NCBI GenBank assembly: GCA_014898415.1
Contig: RCTD01000008.1
Coordinates: 434,001-498,000, forward strand
DNA length: 64,000 bases
Source of the DNA: Stromatinia cepivora
Lineage: Eukaryota > Ascomycota > Leotiomycetes > Helotiales > Sclerotiniaceae
Direction of reading: 5' to 3'
Part shown: piece by piece, positions 47,446-60,603 of the stretch
Numbering within the stretch: position 1 is the first letter of the stretch
Layout of the letters: the number at the start of each line of letters is the position of its first letter
Program-made: the position numbers and the translations under genes
The notes under the pieces: model-generated
Databases searched by the model: none
Told to the model about the DNA's origin: nothing
What the model saw: only the letters and a program-made list of their open reading frames with translations

Positions 47446-50400
47446 CTAAGAAATAACGGTGTCTGTTATCATGGAGTTAACTGTCCTCACCATCATTCTC
47501 TTCTTTTCTTCATCCGTGATGAGAACTCCACGAACTTGTAGAACAGAATCTAAAGTTTCCACAACTTTATGAAAGCTGCTTGCTGCACCTCTTTCCTGTG
47601 TAATCCGTGCTACAGCGAGGTTGGTTTTTCTGCCACGATCCAAATGCTCGAAAACAGTCAGGATCTCGGCGGCGAATGAGACCTCTTTCAAATTCAAGAC
47701 TATGTGATGTCAGTAAAATATTCCATATGATTCGGAAGTAGGAACTTACAGTTGTCTGCGCCGACTTTGCCAAAGACTATATTCCTTTGTTTATCGACCT
47801 GAACATCTTTAATGCCATATCTTTTCCAGTCTTTGAGTACCTTGGCGATCTCTAATCTTGCGGCACGTTTTGAAACAGAGAAACAAATAAATTTCGAAGC
47901 GGGTTTCACATGGAATAACTTGGCTAGCCAGTTTTGTTGAGGCTCGATCTGGCGTGCTCTCGCGTTTTGTTGCGTACGGTTTAGGCGATGCTGTTGTCGA
48001 GGATCTGCAATAGAATCTTGAATACTCATATCCTCGTCGAACATATCGTTTGCTATCAACCTGTCAGTACCATCAATGTCAAACAATTCAACTTATACTT
48101 ACTAGCAACAGTCATGCCGGTTTTTGGTTGTTTTTTCTTAAAGAGCCTACCAAGATTGAATCCCTTTTTCTTTGGTGGTGGCATTGGTGGGAGGTCTTCT
48201 GGCTCTGGCTTCCGGCCACCACTCTTGCTTGACGACTGGGATAGCATGGTGTCATTTCCTACAATTGAGGAACCTCTGGATTCGCCCTCATCGCTGGCCT
48301 TGGAGTTGCGTCTAAACCAACCGGAACGCTTCTTCACTATGGTGCCCGCGTTACTTTCTTGAGCAAATGAATCGTCCATGTTGGAGTCCTCATCAATACG
48401 AGATAATTCTGGTCCAACATCCACCTTGGACAGGGCAGAATATTGTTGTCGCAATCCCAGACCAGATGATTGGTTCCTGAGAGAGTTGTCGAGAGGCTCT
48501 GGTCCTGATTGTCCCGTTTTGGTGTTCGTTTGACCACCTTGCGAGCTTTTCTTTCGGATTGTGAGTGGCGCTGGAGCTTTGATAGGACTAAAAGATGCGG
48601 CAGAGGCATTGACTACCCGAATTGTTTCTCTCTCATTAAAATAATTTGAATTCTTTTTCAATGTACGAGGTTCGGGAGCTGATGCAATGCGATCAGATTC
48701 GACCTTTCGAGGAGATAGCTCTTCTGCATATGCCTCATTGATTGCAGGTAATGGTCGGGTAACATTCCTCTGTTTCGTATCCGCGGGTGCAGACACTATT
48801 CGACGATCTTGGCGTGTTTGCAATGGGGATTGAGATGGAGGTAATATAAGACGATCAATATGTGATACCATGCGATCTATGTATCCAGGCGAATCTTCTC
48901 CGGAAGTCAGGCGAAGTGTAGCTTGCTTGCGTGCTTCTAAGAGTTCCTTCTTGACAGAATCTGATCGAGCAGGTGGTGGGGGCAGTGGCCGTAAGTCTAG
49001 AGAATCGTGTTTGGCCTTTCGAACTGTCGCTGGCACATTGAGTATAGGCGATGGATTACGAGTAGCCACGCTTGGGGTCACAGAAAAGCGTGACTTGTTC
49101 TGGGAGCCAGTTGAAGGAACGACAGTAGATCTATTGAATGCTTCATCGCAGTCTTTGGCCAAGCTGCTGCTCAATTGACGGACATCTTCTTTCCATAATA
49201 TACTGCCCCGTCCTGATTTCTGTATGGTGGTGGTAGTAATCTTTGTACTAGTTGATTGTGGTTTTCTCGATCGGATGTAACGTGTTGAGGTAGAATGCTC
49301 AATGTCAGGACGTAGAGAGGCTCCATCATCAGCTCCTACTACCCGTCCTCCCATGGAACCCAACGGACTATTTCCAGACATGATATTTTGACTACTCAAT
49401 GATCGTCTCCTGATGTGTGAGAAGTCCACACCACGTTTGTGTCCTACTGTAGCTCGGAAAGGAGCACTTCCTCGACTTCGTGTAGAGCTAGCAAGTGAAC
49501 TGCGGGACGCATATACCCGAGATACTGGTTTCTGTAGTCTACCCCGATCGCTTACAGACCTTGAAGTTGACATTCGAGAGGTTGGTCTGTACCGGCTATG
49601 TTCGTCATTCTGAGGGGCATGAACAGTAACCTTGATCTGATCGTCAGATCTGCATGAATCAAGGTGCTGTGGCCGAGAAGCATTAAAAGGATCGTAAGTG
49701 TGCTCGGATCTATTACTAACTACAGTAAACCTAGAAGCCTGTTGGCGACGATGACCCTTTACTGTCTGTGGTGGGAAGTGACAGGTAGAATACGTTTTTG
49801 TCAATGTGGGTGGTCTGATGTGATGATAGTCACTGTTGGAATAATTCAGCTCGGGTTCGTAGTTTTCAAGCTGGGCATCTCTATATCTTAACAGTAAGGT
49901 ATAGAAGAGCTTTTGCTCGTTGGGTCTATGTCTTCATTAGCATATACATAATAGAAACAAAAGCAGCAGAGGTAACCCACTTCTGACTCAAAAGTGCTTC
50001 AATAAGCTGATCTTCGGAGTACGCATGCCACATGGACCACAGTTGCCTCAATAAATCCTTATCAACATCGCTTCGGCGTAGCACTGGCTGTCCGCAGTCA
50101 TTCAGGCTAAGAGACAGGAGGCTTTCACCGCCGCCAAGGTTATCCAAATAATCGTACTTCCTCACCACGGGGTGCTTCCAGATTTGTTTGAGCTCAATTC
50201 TCTCCTTTGGATTTATTTGCAATATTCTCCAGATAAGATTTGCGGCCTCTTTGGTGAACTCTGGGGCCATTTCATAGGTTCCTTTTCGAATTTTGCTGAG
50301 CAACGGATTAAGGCGGTCCCTATCATTGCCAACACCCTCAACGTCAAATGGGAGTCGTCCACATAAACTGGCATAGAGAATCACACCCAGGCTCCATATA

Positions 50401-51420
50401 TCAACCTTGTCCCCGCGGTATTTTTGTCCGCCAACTAGTTCCGGTGCTGCATAATGTGGACTTCCACAAGAAGTTCTTAATTTGTGATCTGGGCCTTGAT
50501 GTAGCGCAGCCATTCCAAAGTCCGCGATTTTGATGTCTCCAGTCGATGTTACCAAGATGTTTTCGGGTTTCAAGTCTCGATGGCAGATGTTGTATGAGTG
50601 GCAATATCCCAGAGCACTCAAAAGTTGTCGAAAATACTTCATTGCGACCTCTTCGGACAGTCTTCCATTGTTTGCGATTTGAGCGAAAAGCTCGCCATTG
50701 TCAACATATTCAAGAACTAGATATCTGTTCATTGTTAGAGGCTGAATTTACTCAAATTGGGAATGGAGCTTACATTTCGGTACGATTCTCCCAAATGTCA
50801 TAAATCTTCATGATATTCGGGTGCTGGATAAGCTTCATGATTGCCACCTCCCGCTCAATGCCTACAGGCATTCTTCGCACTCCATCGCCTTCATCACGTA
50901 GCTGTTCCGAATGTTCTAGGTTTGCAAGACTTCCCGCCTGAGACAGCTGGGCATTTTTCTTTTGGACGATCTTGATAGCTGCCATTTGATGTGTATTTTT
51001 GTTCTTTGCAAGACGTACTCGTGCCGTTGCGCCCTCCCCTAAGGTTCTGCCCAGCTTCCAAGGACCAATAAACTTCTTGATGTTCTTACCATCGGAAGCA
51101 GCGGAAGATGCGGTCGAAATTTGGGAACTTCGTTTTGAGTCCGTCGCAGCCTCTTTCGATATAGCAGAGAGCCTAGGATTGACGACATTGGACACAGGAG
51201 AGCCCATTCGAGGATCGTCACGGTATGAATATTGTTCGCTTGGAGAAGCAGAAGCCTGGTTGTAAACTTGTAGTAAACCGTCTTGTCGTAAACTATCATG
51301 ATTTGTTGGTGTGGACTTCGATTGTAACTTTTTGCTATCCGATTGATTGTTGTTGACCCGCCGAGTTGCTTCTCCAAGAGGAGGTCGTCGGGTTGGTGGG
51401 CGCGTGTGTTGTGCACTCAT
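47446..51420 (-). CDS. Gin4/Hsl1/Kcc4-type (Nim1-related) protein kinase
   Basis: Five exons on the minus strand (51420-50774, 50724-49981, 49925-48103, 48052-47750, 47699-47446), introns 49-55 bp, summing to 1,256 residues in one frame. The kinase domain starts near residue 117 (FIGPWKLGRTLGEG), with the ATP-binding Lys in MAAIK, HRDLKPEN, ADFGMAAL and APELVGG. The long middle is Ser/Arg/Pro-rich and disordered, including KKKGFNLGRLFKKKQPK. A compact C-terminal domain (WLAKLFHVKPASKFICF ... KTNLAVARI ... SVLQVRGVLI) resembles the KA1-like membrane/septin module. In yeast this family works at the bud neck, coordinating septins and Swe1 with mitotic entry; in filamentous fungi a septation role is expected. 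It is divergent from SMC5. I cannot separate Hsl1 from Gin4 by eye. Confidence 0.88.
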
Positions 51421-53185
51421 TTTTATGATAATCTGCTGTATTTAACCGCAGTCTTTTAACATAACCTGGATCCCAATTCTTATGTGGATTGATCAGTCCT
51501 TTTGATGTACCAAGAGGTACAAGATCGTGGTATTCAAGTATGGCACTTGACGGTATTGAGCTTAGAAGGACATAGTAATGTGAAGAAACCTGTGTCGCAG
51601 GTAGCGAGTGTGCCAAAAATGAAGCGTTCGAAAGCTCTGGAAATTCTCAGTCAGCCATTCATAGTGGTTAGATCAAGATGCCATATCTTGAGTGTGAGGA
51701 GTAAAACTCACCAAGGTACAAAATTTGAGCTAATAGAAAAGGTATGCTTGCGTTGACAGCTTATCTTGGAAAAAGTCAAATTGACATGTGTAGATGCGCA
51801 GAGAAAGAGCGAATTGAATTTTGAAGTAATATTTTATTGAAGAGAGAGTAAAAAAGAAACTCGTTGAAGAAGTTTTCAGGTGAAAAATGGTGCTCAAGAG
51901 ATATTGGAATTGTAAAATTGCAGTTACTGTGGTGAAGTTTTGCATGTGTTGATGTTTTGTTGATATACAAGATTCCCCACAAATGAAAGCATGCAGGACC
52001 AATTTAGAAAGGAATGTAAAAATCACAACTTGATCTTCAAAAAAAACTCCATTGGTTCGGTTATGTCCGGGTTATGATATGAGTACTTCCGAGGATCTTT
52101 GAGGATCTTTGAGTTGCCATGCCATTTAATCATTATCTAATATATCTATGATCTGAGATGGGGAAAAGGATACTTTTGACAATCTGGACTATTATGGTTC
52201 ATTATAGTTCATACCCCACCCATGAACAGAACATGATATAAAGTGTATGTAGCTTAAGATGAAAAAGAAACTCTGAGTCTTTGAAGCAACTTTATGTGGT
52301 ATGAATACTACATCACATATCACATGTGAAATACAGGTATCTATCTTGTGTGCTTTATGATAGATACTGCTTGTATGTATAGTGAGCAAGCATCCTAGTC
52401 CAGATACTCTATGCTACGAAATGTGAAAAGACTTCATTGATCCCTTAAAACCCGACACAAGCCTGTCTTGAAATCTCTCTCACTCTCTATAAATTTATAG
52501 GAAAAGAGAGTTCTTCCAGCATACCTCCTTCTGTGTATCACCCAGTTACTTCACTGAGGCTGGAAGATCATGACTATTAACACCATTTGTTCCAAGCAAT
52601 TGAATAGCCAGCTTGGTGGTATATGTTTACTACCTAGATCAATAAATAGAGAAAGAAAGCAAGGTCATCCAGCTTACCTCCTCCTGTGTACCGCACAATC
52701 ACTTACGCTGAGGCTAGAGGATTATGATTATTAGCACTACGTGCTCAGACAGTTAGACAGGCAGCTTTATGGCATATGCTTTTCATTCAATGCGTCCATA
52801 CATCAAATCCGTTAATGGCTTTTGGAAAGGAAGCGGCGGCAAAGTGAAATGAGAAATGTAAGTGAATTTGAGGTGAAGTTGGAAATGCGAAATCAGCTGA
52901 TCTGATAAGTAATCAATGGTGGGGTGTTTCAATCATGCTCATGCTTCCCTACCTACTAGGTTATACCTATAGTACTAGCGTAGCGTAGTCATGCTTAAAC
53001 GCGGTTCCTAAAGTTTAACGCGTCTTGCGCAAACCAATTTTCTTTGATAGAATTATTGCAACCATCGATTCTTCGAAAATGGTATTAAATTCAAAGAATG
53101 ACGGAGCCATCATCTTATTAATTCAATCAACTTCAAAACCAAAATAATTGTCTTACTCTCTAGCTATCTACGCGGCAGCAAAAAA
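51421..53185. promoter_or_regulatory. Divergent intergenic region, kinase / SMC5
   Basis: 1.77 kb between two divergent starts, with no supported gene. It contains a diverged tandem duplication at 52501-52790. CT-rich and A-rich leaders precede both genes. Confidence 0.55.
52501..52790. repeat. Diverged tandem duplication, about 153-bp period
   Basis: The block around 52518 (agcatacctccttctgtgta) recurs at 52671 as agcttacctcctcctgtgta. The match continues downstream (gaggctggaagatcatgactattaacacc against gaggctagaggattatgattattagcactacg). No frame is shared, so a duplicated regulatory or RNA element is possible. Confidence 0.7.
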
Positions 53186-56100
53186 ATGGCATCTCGAAGG
53201 CGTCGGTCAAGGGCCGAAGTCGATGATGACGAAAGTTCGGAAAATCCTACACCAGCGCAGTCTGCGAAAAGATCTCGCACATTACATTACGAATCTGAGG
53301 AAGGAACCTCTAGACCCGATACTTCGCCATCCTCTAGAGACGAAGATGACAGACAAAAGATCGGAAGCATTTCCGACTCTCCCACAATCACATCGGGACG
53401 TGGCAAATTCGCTCCAGGAGCCATAGTTCGGGTTAAGCTCAACAATTTTGTTACCTACGAGAGTGCTGAATTTTTCCCAGGCCCAAATTTGAATATGGTG
53501 ATTGGTCCAAATGGTACGGGCAAGAGTTCCTTGGTTTGTGCCCTCTGCTTGGGCTTGGGTTCTTCACCAAAAAACCTCGGTCGGGCGGATAAAGTGGGAG
53601 AATTTGTCAAACATGGTTCAAAGGATGCTTTTATCGAAATCGAACTTCAAAAAAAAAGCAACGAGCGTGAGAATCATATCATTAAAACTCGAATTCTTAA
53701 AGATGGGAATAATTGCGAATTTTGGATAAACAACAAAAGAGCAAGCCATAAAAATGTTCTAGCTTTGGTCAAAGGATTCAGCATTCAAATCGATAATCTT
53801 TGTCAGTTTTTACCACAGGACAAGGTGTCCGAGTTTGCAGCACTGACACCTGTCGAACTCCTCCATCATACACAAAGGGCAGTTGCTGCACAAGAGATGT
53901 TGGACTGGCATGATGAGCTCAAGAATTTGAGAAAAGAGGAGAAATTGAGGCAAATGCAGCTCGACCAAGATAAGGAACAATTGGCCAATCTAGAAAAACG
54001 ACAGGCGGGGCTGCGTCCGGAAATGGAACGTCTCGAAGAGCGAATTCAGATTGAGAAGGACTTAGAGAAGCTGAAGAACAGTATTCCCTTTGTAGAATAC
54101 AGACAGGCACGTCTTCGACATAAGGAATGTAAGGATGAGAAGATAGCAGCGAAAGAGCGATTTCGTACTTTGGAAAGCCAGGTCGAACCGACTTTGCGGC
54201 TCGTTAACGAAAAGGATTCTCTGGAGAAGAATTTAGCTAAGGTCGTTTCCAACCGCAAGAAGAACCTTCAACTTGCGGAAGCAGCGGCAGATGAGCTTTT
54301 GAAGAAAGTCGAAGAATGGGATGACAAAATAGGTGATTGCGATCGTAGAGTAAAAGTTGTTCAGGAGGCAGAGGATAAACGCAAGAAAGATTTAGCAAAG
54401 GTTAGAAGGGCCATAATTGACCTCGAAGCCCGACTTCGAGAACCTAAAATAGAGTTCAATGCTACTGAATACAATCAGCGCATTGTGAGTAACCGACCCA
54501 TTCATTCCTATATAGCAATTACTGACTGTCTCCTTAGAGAGCAGTTGAGCAGGATATCAAAGCCGTCCGAGACAGGATTCAAGAGCTCCAAGAAAGCCGA
54601 GAAGCACTCAAAGCCAAAGGTCGAGACTTGCGAGCTGAACAAGACAGGGCGAAGCAAGCCCTCGCTGACTTTGACAGTCAAGCTGGAAGACAAATTAGCA
54701 AGATTGCTCAGCATTCCAGAGATACTGCTATGGCTTGGAAGTGGGTTCAGGACAACCCGAATAAGTTTGAGAAGGAGGTCTACGGGCCCCCTTTGATTAC
54801 ATGTTCCGTGAAGGACCCAAGATATACCGATGCTGTTGAATCATTGTTTCGTCAGAGCAATATGCTCACCATCACCGCACAAACTCAAGCGGATTACAAG
54901 CTATTAAATGATCAATTCCATTCTGCGGAAATGAGGTTGGCCGAAGTCAGAACCCAGATGAGCACCCAGACCCTCGCTGAGACTATTGGACGACCATCAG
55001 CTACTATGGCCGAATTGAACAGTATAGGTCTTGATGGTTGGGCTGTTGATTTTATTGATGCCCCAGAGCCAGTCCTTGCAATGTTGTGCAATGATATTAA
55101 AGCTCATAGGACAGCCGTCACCCTCCAAGATGTCACTGAGGAACAGCATGAAAGGATTATCCGCACTGGGATCACATCCTTCGTGACGAAAACCACCTCC
55201 TACAAGATAACGACGCGAAGAGAATATAACGCATCATCAACCCAAACTTCCGGAATCAATCGAGCCAGATTTTTCATTGATGGTGTTGTAGACACTTCAG
55301 GGCGGCGTGTGATCGAAGAAAACCTACAAGAACTCGGCCGAAAATTTGAGGCCCTGAAGAAGGAGGCCAAGGACATGAACGATAAGATCGAGCAGTATTC
55401 GATTACTATAACCCCGAAAAAAGATGAAAAGGTATGCCAGCAACGGTTCTGATCTCGGAGGACGTTACTAACGAGACTCCGAAAACAGGACGCGATCATA
55501 GCCGAGAAACAACAAAAGCAAAAGGCTTATGGTGAACAAAGAGCTCTTCCTGGACTGCTTGGTGAGTGGTAGATTTACGGATGTACATGAGCATGTACTG
55601 ACATAGTCGCAGCTCGAGAAAAGGAGTCTTTGGAGAGATTGGAATCATCTAGCTCTGAATCTAGGGCGGAGATTCAATTAATCCTAAAGGAGCAAGACAT
55701 TGCTGGCCTCAAGAAGGGGGGGCATGTGATGAAACATATCGAGCAAATCAATCAGATCATGGCTTGCTTCGAAGAGCTTGACGAAGCTGAAGCTCGACGT
55801 ATTGAAGCAGATTCAGATACCCACGCTCTACGAGAGCGCAATCGTGATATTGTCGCAAACCTTGATGGGGAACGTACACGTTTAGCGGAAATCGAAGCAC
55901 AATCAAAGCTGGCAACTGTAACTGCACGAAGTGCGCTCGAACGTTGCACAAAGATCAGAAAGGAGGCTGAGGAGAGAAACGACACTGAGTCTTTAGATTA
56001 CTTCAGCAATATCTCCGAGGATAGAACCGTGGACAATCTACAGCAGGAAATAAACAGCGAGGAACACAAACTCAATTATATTCAAGCTAATAATCCGAAT

Positions 56101-56795
56101 GCCATTCGAGAGTACGAGAAACGCCAAGTTGAAATCAGCCGATTAAGCACCAGGATCACTGGTACCGAGAGTGAACTCGGAGATGTTGCGCAAAGGGTTA
56201 CTCAGATCATGAGGAAATGGGAGCCAAAACTTGATGCACTTACTGACCAAATTAGTCAGGCATTCTCGCATAACTTTGAACAGATTGGTTGTGCTGGTGA
56301 AGTTGGTGTGTATAAGGAAGACGATTTCGAAAAATGGGCAATTGAGATTAAGGTCAAGTTTAGGTACAGTTCCATTTCTTAATACTTGCAGCAATTCCAA
56401 TCAACTAACATCAAACTAGAGAAAATGAAACCCTTCAGCTCCTTGACAAGCACCGCCAATCCGGAGGTGAACGTTCAGTCTCCACGATTTTCTACCTCAT
56501 GTCTTTACAATCGCTTGCTCGCTCCCCTTTCCGCGTTGTTGATGAGATCAATCAAGGAATGGATCCTCGTAATGAACGAATGGTCCACGGACGTATGGTC
56601 GAGATCGCATGTCAGGAACATGATAGCCAATATTTCCTCATTACGCCAAAATTACTTCATGATTTGAAATATCATCCAAGAATGAAGGTTTTGGTCATTG
56701 TTAGTGGTGAACATATGCCAGATGACAATACGAACTTCAGTGTAAAAGGTACGCTGGAGACTAGGAGACGTATGAGGGGTGTTGCTGCTGCGTAG
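53186..56795 (+). CDS. SMC5: SMC5, structural maintenance of chromosomes protein 5
   Basis: Core subunit of the Smc5/6 complex, which acts in recombination repair and replication-fork processing in the nucleus. Five exons (53186-54484, 54538-55431, 55489-55561, 55613-56363, 56420-56795), introns 51-57 bp, give 1,130 residues, the usual length. An acidic, basic-patch N terminus precedes the ATPase half (VRVKLNNFVTYES, Walker A GPNGTGKSS at 107-115, Q-loop CQFLPQDKV). Coiled coil runs from about 235 to 480, then the hinge (VYGPPLITCSVKDPRYTDAVE ... GWAVDFIDAP), a second coiled coil, and the C-terminal half with signature QSGGERS and Walker B FRVVDEINQGMD. The lack of a zinc hook and the QSGGERS/DEINQGMD wording are Smc5-specific. 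Confidence 0.96.
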
Positions 56796-57599
56796 GTATT
56801 CACATATAGTATTGGAGTTATGGATAGGAGCCGTTGGTAGGGGCGTTGTTATGGTGTGCTGGTGTATCGAAAGGATCTTTGCTACATCCTATTGTGCTTT
56901 ATGATGTTATGATACCCGGGGGACAAGGAATGTATTATGTCTCGGAATGGATCAGTCTCACACGTATTTTGGTTGATGATCCAAGTTTACATTCATCGCA
57001 ATGTAAATTCTCATTTCACATGAGCCCATACGGTTCAATTATGTAGTCTAGTCCTTGTAGTGGGTGCGAAACACCAATTATAATATTTCATCGACTATCA
57101 ATCTCCATCATCTTCAAATGCGAGTTACAGCTGTCCCTCGCTCCTTCCCAAGACAATGTCCGCTTATTCTATCTTAGTTCGAGTCGGGGTTTATCCATCG
57201 AAATACTCTCAACACACTTCTCTCAATTCGAAATTCACATCAGGTTTACGCTTTACACGTCTTATCGATTCCCATCTATTTTTCAGCAAATATTGTGAAT
57301 GTGTATGGGTTCTTGAAAATATCTCAATTACTTAATTCGCCTAGGACGCCGCACTGAAGCAAGCATACCATATCCAGCGATTTCACAGGCTTGCACAAGC
57401 TCATGGGATAATGTGAATATTGAAAGTTTCTTTGGATACTCTAAAACTTGGTTTTATGATTCAATGTTGATTCGAAACGATGCTGTATATCCTGTAAAGG
57501 ATTCAATTGAAAGTCGAATTAAGTATAATCTTTGGATGATTGAGGGATGGTTACCGAGACCCATGCATTTTTCAAAGCTCTTTGCATAATCATTCCGGC
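56796..57599. other. Convergent intergenic region
   Basis: Between the 3' ends of SMC5 (+) and the acidic hypothetical gene (-). Short frames only; nothing recognised. Confidence 0.6.
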
Positions 57600-58564
57600 T
57601 TAATCGCTGTCCTCCTCTTCGGAGTCTAGGCTTTCCCTTCTTTTGGAATCTATGCTGATTTTGCCTTTCAAATATAAGACCAGCATCTCTTTGCCAAGGA
57701 GCCGATCATAGTGCAGACGAAGCTCCTCTAGATCTTGAAGCGAATTATGTTCCCTCAGGATTAAACGTAGAGTGTCATTCAATCCATCCTCGCTGTACTT
57801 CTTTTTCCAATGAAACCTGCTTGTGGAAATAGTGCCATACGGTAGACAATTTTTCATACCCTGGTCGAAAACCCTGTCGATCCATCTTCGAAGATCCAGC
57901 AAGTCCCCCGCCGACATGCTCATTCTATACTCTGCCAAACGTTCATTCAACCTTTTCAATGATGGAACTGTATCTATCCACAGAGTTCCTTGACTGGTTT
58001 TGTTTTTCCTAAATGCCTTTTCGAGTTTTGTGTGGTATTTCTCCCGCAAATACTCCATAGGAAGCGAACTATGATCAACATTTTCGTCCGTACAGTCGCT
58101 ATCAGCCCAATCTTCGTCATCCGTATCATAATCCATGGCTTCTGCATTTTCAGACATTGTCTGGAGTTTCCCCTTCAGTTTCCCCCTTTCGATGCCAAGT
58201 CGAGTAATTTCATTCATTATTTTTAACTTCTTGAAGATTCCATCCTTGGGAGTGGCTGTTACAGGGTCGGGCTCTGCAGTGTTAGAGATGGCCGCTGCAT
58301 ATTCCTACTCTTCTCGTCAGAGAAGTATGTTCATAATAGTAACGGCTTTCGACTTGACATACCTCTTCCTCATCTGAGAATGTTTCGGGAGCAATTGGGA
58401 AGTCTGCATCAGAGGGCATGATTTCATCTTCCTATGTTTCGTGTTAGGGTAAGAAGTCTTTATTCAAATACAGCTTGGCTTACCTCCAAGTCTTCAATTG
58501 GAAAGACCGACATAATTGATACACCTTGGCTTACCTCCATATCTTCAAGTGGAGTGACCACCAT
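57600..58564 (-). CDS. Acidic hypothetical protein with duplicated first-exon donor
   Basis: Minus strand. Exon 3 is 58304-57600, exon 2 58431-58363, exon 1 58564-58484 (or 58564-58535). Phase 0 at all junctions gives 284 residues (267 with the short first exon). The product has a Glu/Asp-rich N-terminal third (ETFSDEEE, YDTDDEDWADSD), then a helical, mixed-charge region (YHTKLEKAFRKNK, SLKRLNERLAEYRMS, LEELRLHYDRLLG) and an acidic tail (DSEEEDSD). I do not recognise a domain. The composition would suit a nuclear protein or chaperone. Splice sites and frame continuity support it; the start is uncertain because two alternative 5' splice sites exist in tandem copies. Confidence 0.7.
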
Positions 58565-60603
58565 AATTGCAAAGAGCGTTGGTGGCGTAGAAGAAATCGA
58601 TTATTCAAGATACCATTAAGCCAAAGCTGCAAGGAATCAAATCCTGGTATCTGAATCGCAGGTGTCGTCCGAAGTTGAAGGATCAAATCGTGAAATACCG
58701 GCTGATATGTTATACAGTGCAAGGTTGAAGATAGATATTTGACTGAGGTTTTCCGATAGAAAATGCTGGATATTATAGTACAGGCAAATCGCTTGGAGGA
58801 TGGATGATTGGGATCCTTGTACTTGAGGAGAAGAGAGCTTAGAGTGGATGAAAACATATCGGGCTTCTGGTTGTCATTTCCTTTGTAATTCTTTTGACAA
58901 ATAGATCTAGCTTAGCCAACAAGAAAGCATAATCCTGAGTTTGAAAAGGTAATACATGGTTTACTAAGATATTAGGAGAAATCTCCATGATCAAATGGAA
59001 GGAACAGTGGGCGCCGCTCGGCGCATCTGCTAAGCGTGGGACCTCATTCCGAATTAATAGATTCAATTTTAGTATAATTCAAATGCGCCCAGTTCGGTCG
59101 TCCTCCCATTCACTTCTGTAGACTTTCCAATAGGTACAAGTGGAGTAGTTAGTGACAGTGCGGGACATCGGACGAGTGTTGAACAACGCAAGTCAGCAAA
59201 AGTCTCCATCATGCTCCATAATATTCCAATCCTTCATCTCCCTATGCAAAAAACGGAATCATAAGTGTGTGAAAACCGCATGCGCCTCGCACCTTCTTGC
59301 TTGACTTCTTAAAAATTTAGGTTTCGAGAAGGTTCATTTTGATGAGTTATTGATTGAGAGCGTTTCTCGTCACATATAGATCATCGTACTTCTTTTCCGC
59401 AGCTTCATATTCGACTTTTAAGCCTCACTGTCGAACTTAAAGGGAAGGTTCGAAGCAGAGGAGTTGCATTGCAATTGTCTTCATCTGTCCCAGAAATAAA
59501 ATTACTAATCTGGCTGAACCATCTATACATCGCAACCGTCTATAGAATTAAAACTCGGAATGTAAAATCAAAATTATTAATCATTAACTACCTACCTATA
59601 GCTTAATAAAATCCGTAGCGTATCAAATACAAGAATAAAAATCCTCAATCATCCCAGTATCATAATTTCTCTGCCCGAATTACCTCAAAATCTTATCATG
59701 ACTTACCGAAACACAATAAATCCACCGGAAATAAATGTCAAAAGTTTATTTATTCCCAGTCGATGTGAATTTTGCAAAAAGTACGCTAGTGGGGTGTGTG
59801 TCTGGCGACAAAAATGTATTGAATTTTCAGATGTGCAACAAAAAGTTTTGAGATTGGTTGGGCACATGACTTGGGGTATTCACTTTTTTCTTCGTTGTTG
59901 GGGAGGATGGAATTTAGGAGGCAAGGGTTGGGGTGAGGGCTAGGGAAAATTGCTGTGTGGGAAGTTGGAGTTTTATTGTGGGATGAGGATGATGAGGTGT
60001 TTGAGACCACTGGTACTTTATCGTGCACTACTTGGCCATCAAAATCAAAAGCATGGCAGAATACAAACAGAACACAGCTCGAATAAACTTTCATTTCTAG
60101 CCGCAATGTCATTTAACAACTCATGTAATCGAAAGTCCTAATCATTTAGTGATGCTGCTGTGGTGGTTTGATTATATTATTGGATTCATTTATGTGAAAA
60201 AGCTTGTGACGATATGGCTGAATGGATAAGCCCTCACTTGACTTCACTTGCTATATCGAAAATATGTTTCGCTTGTTAATTAAAATCTATACGTTATGTT
60301 TAATATGAGATTACTTATTAACGTCTGACTTAACAGGTACAGCCAAGTGACGTTTGGAAAAATGGATGAGATCGAACAAAGAAAATGGATCAAGTGGCCG
60401 GACCAGAAGGTAAAAAATAAAACTTGTCATCAACATCATACTCGCGCAAACGGAAAGAACATCACATTAGCAGAACCTTCCTCATTAAAAACCATAATAC
60501 ACGTGCTAATAAATTAATTCCTTCCCTCATGAAATCACGCTTGACATAGGTCGTAACATCCATTGATCGCCGACCAAATCCGTCAACATACATCCCCAAC
60601 ACA
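58565..60603. other. Intergenic, no supported gene
   Basis: Frames at 58531-58857, 59698-59943 and 59786-60112 have no motif. A tRNA-like D-arm stretch near 60212-60262 does not complete a tRNA. The last 150 bp before 60604 should hold the promoter of the 2EXR gene. Confidence 0.55.

Noticed and set aside
60208..60262. tRNA-like stretch with a D-arm resembling Ser/Leu tRNAs and pairing ends
   Set aside because: No anticodon arm of proper size and no T arm; too short for a tRNA.
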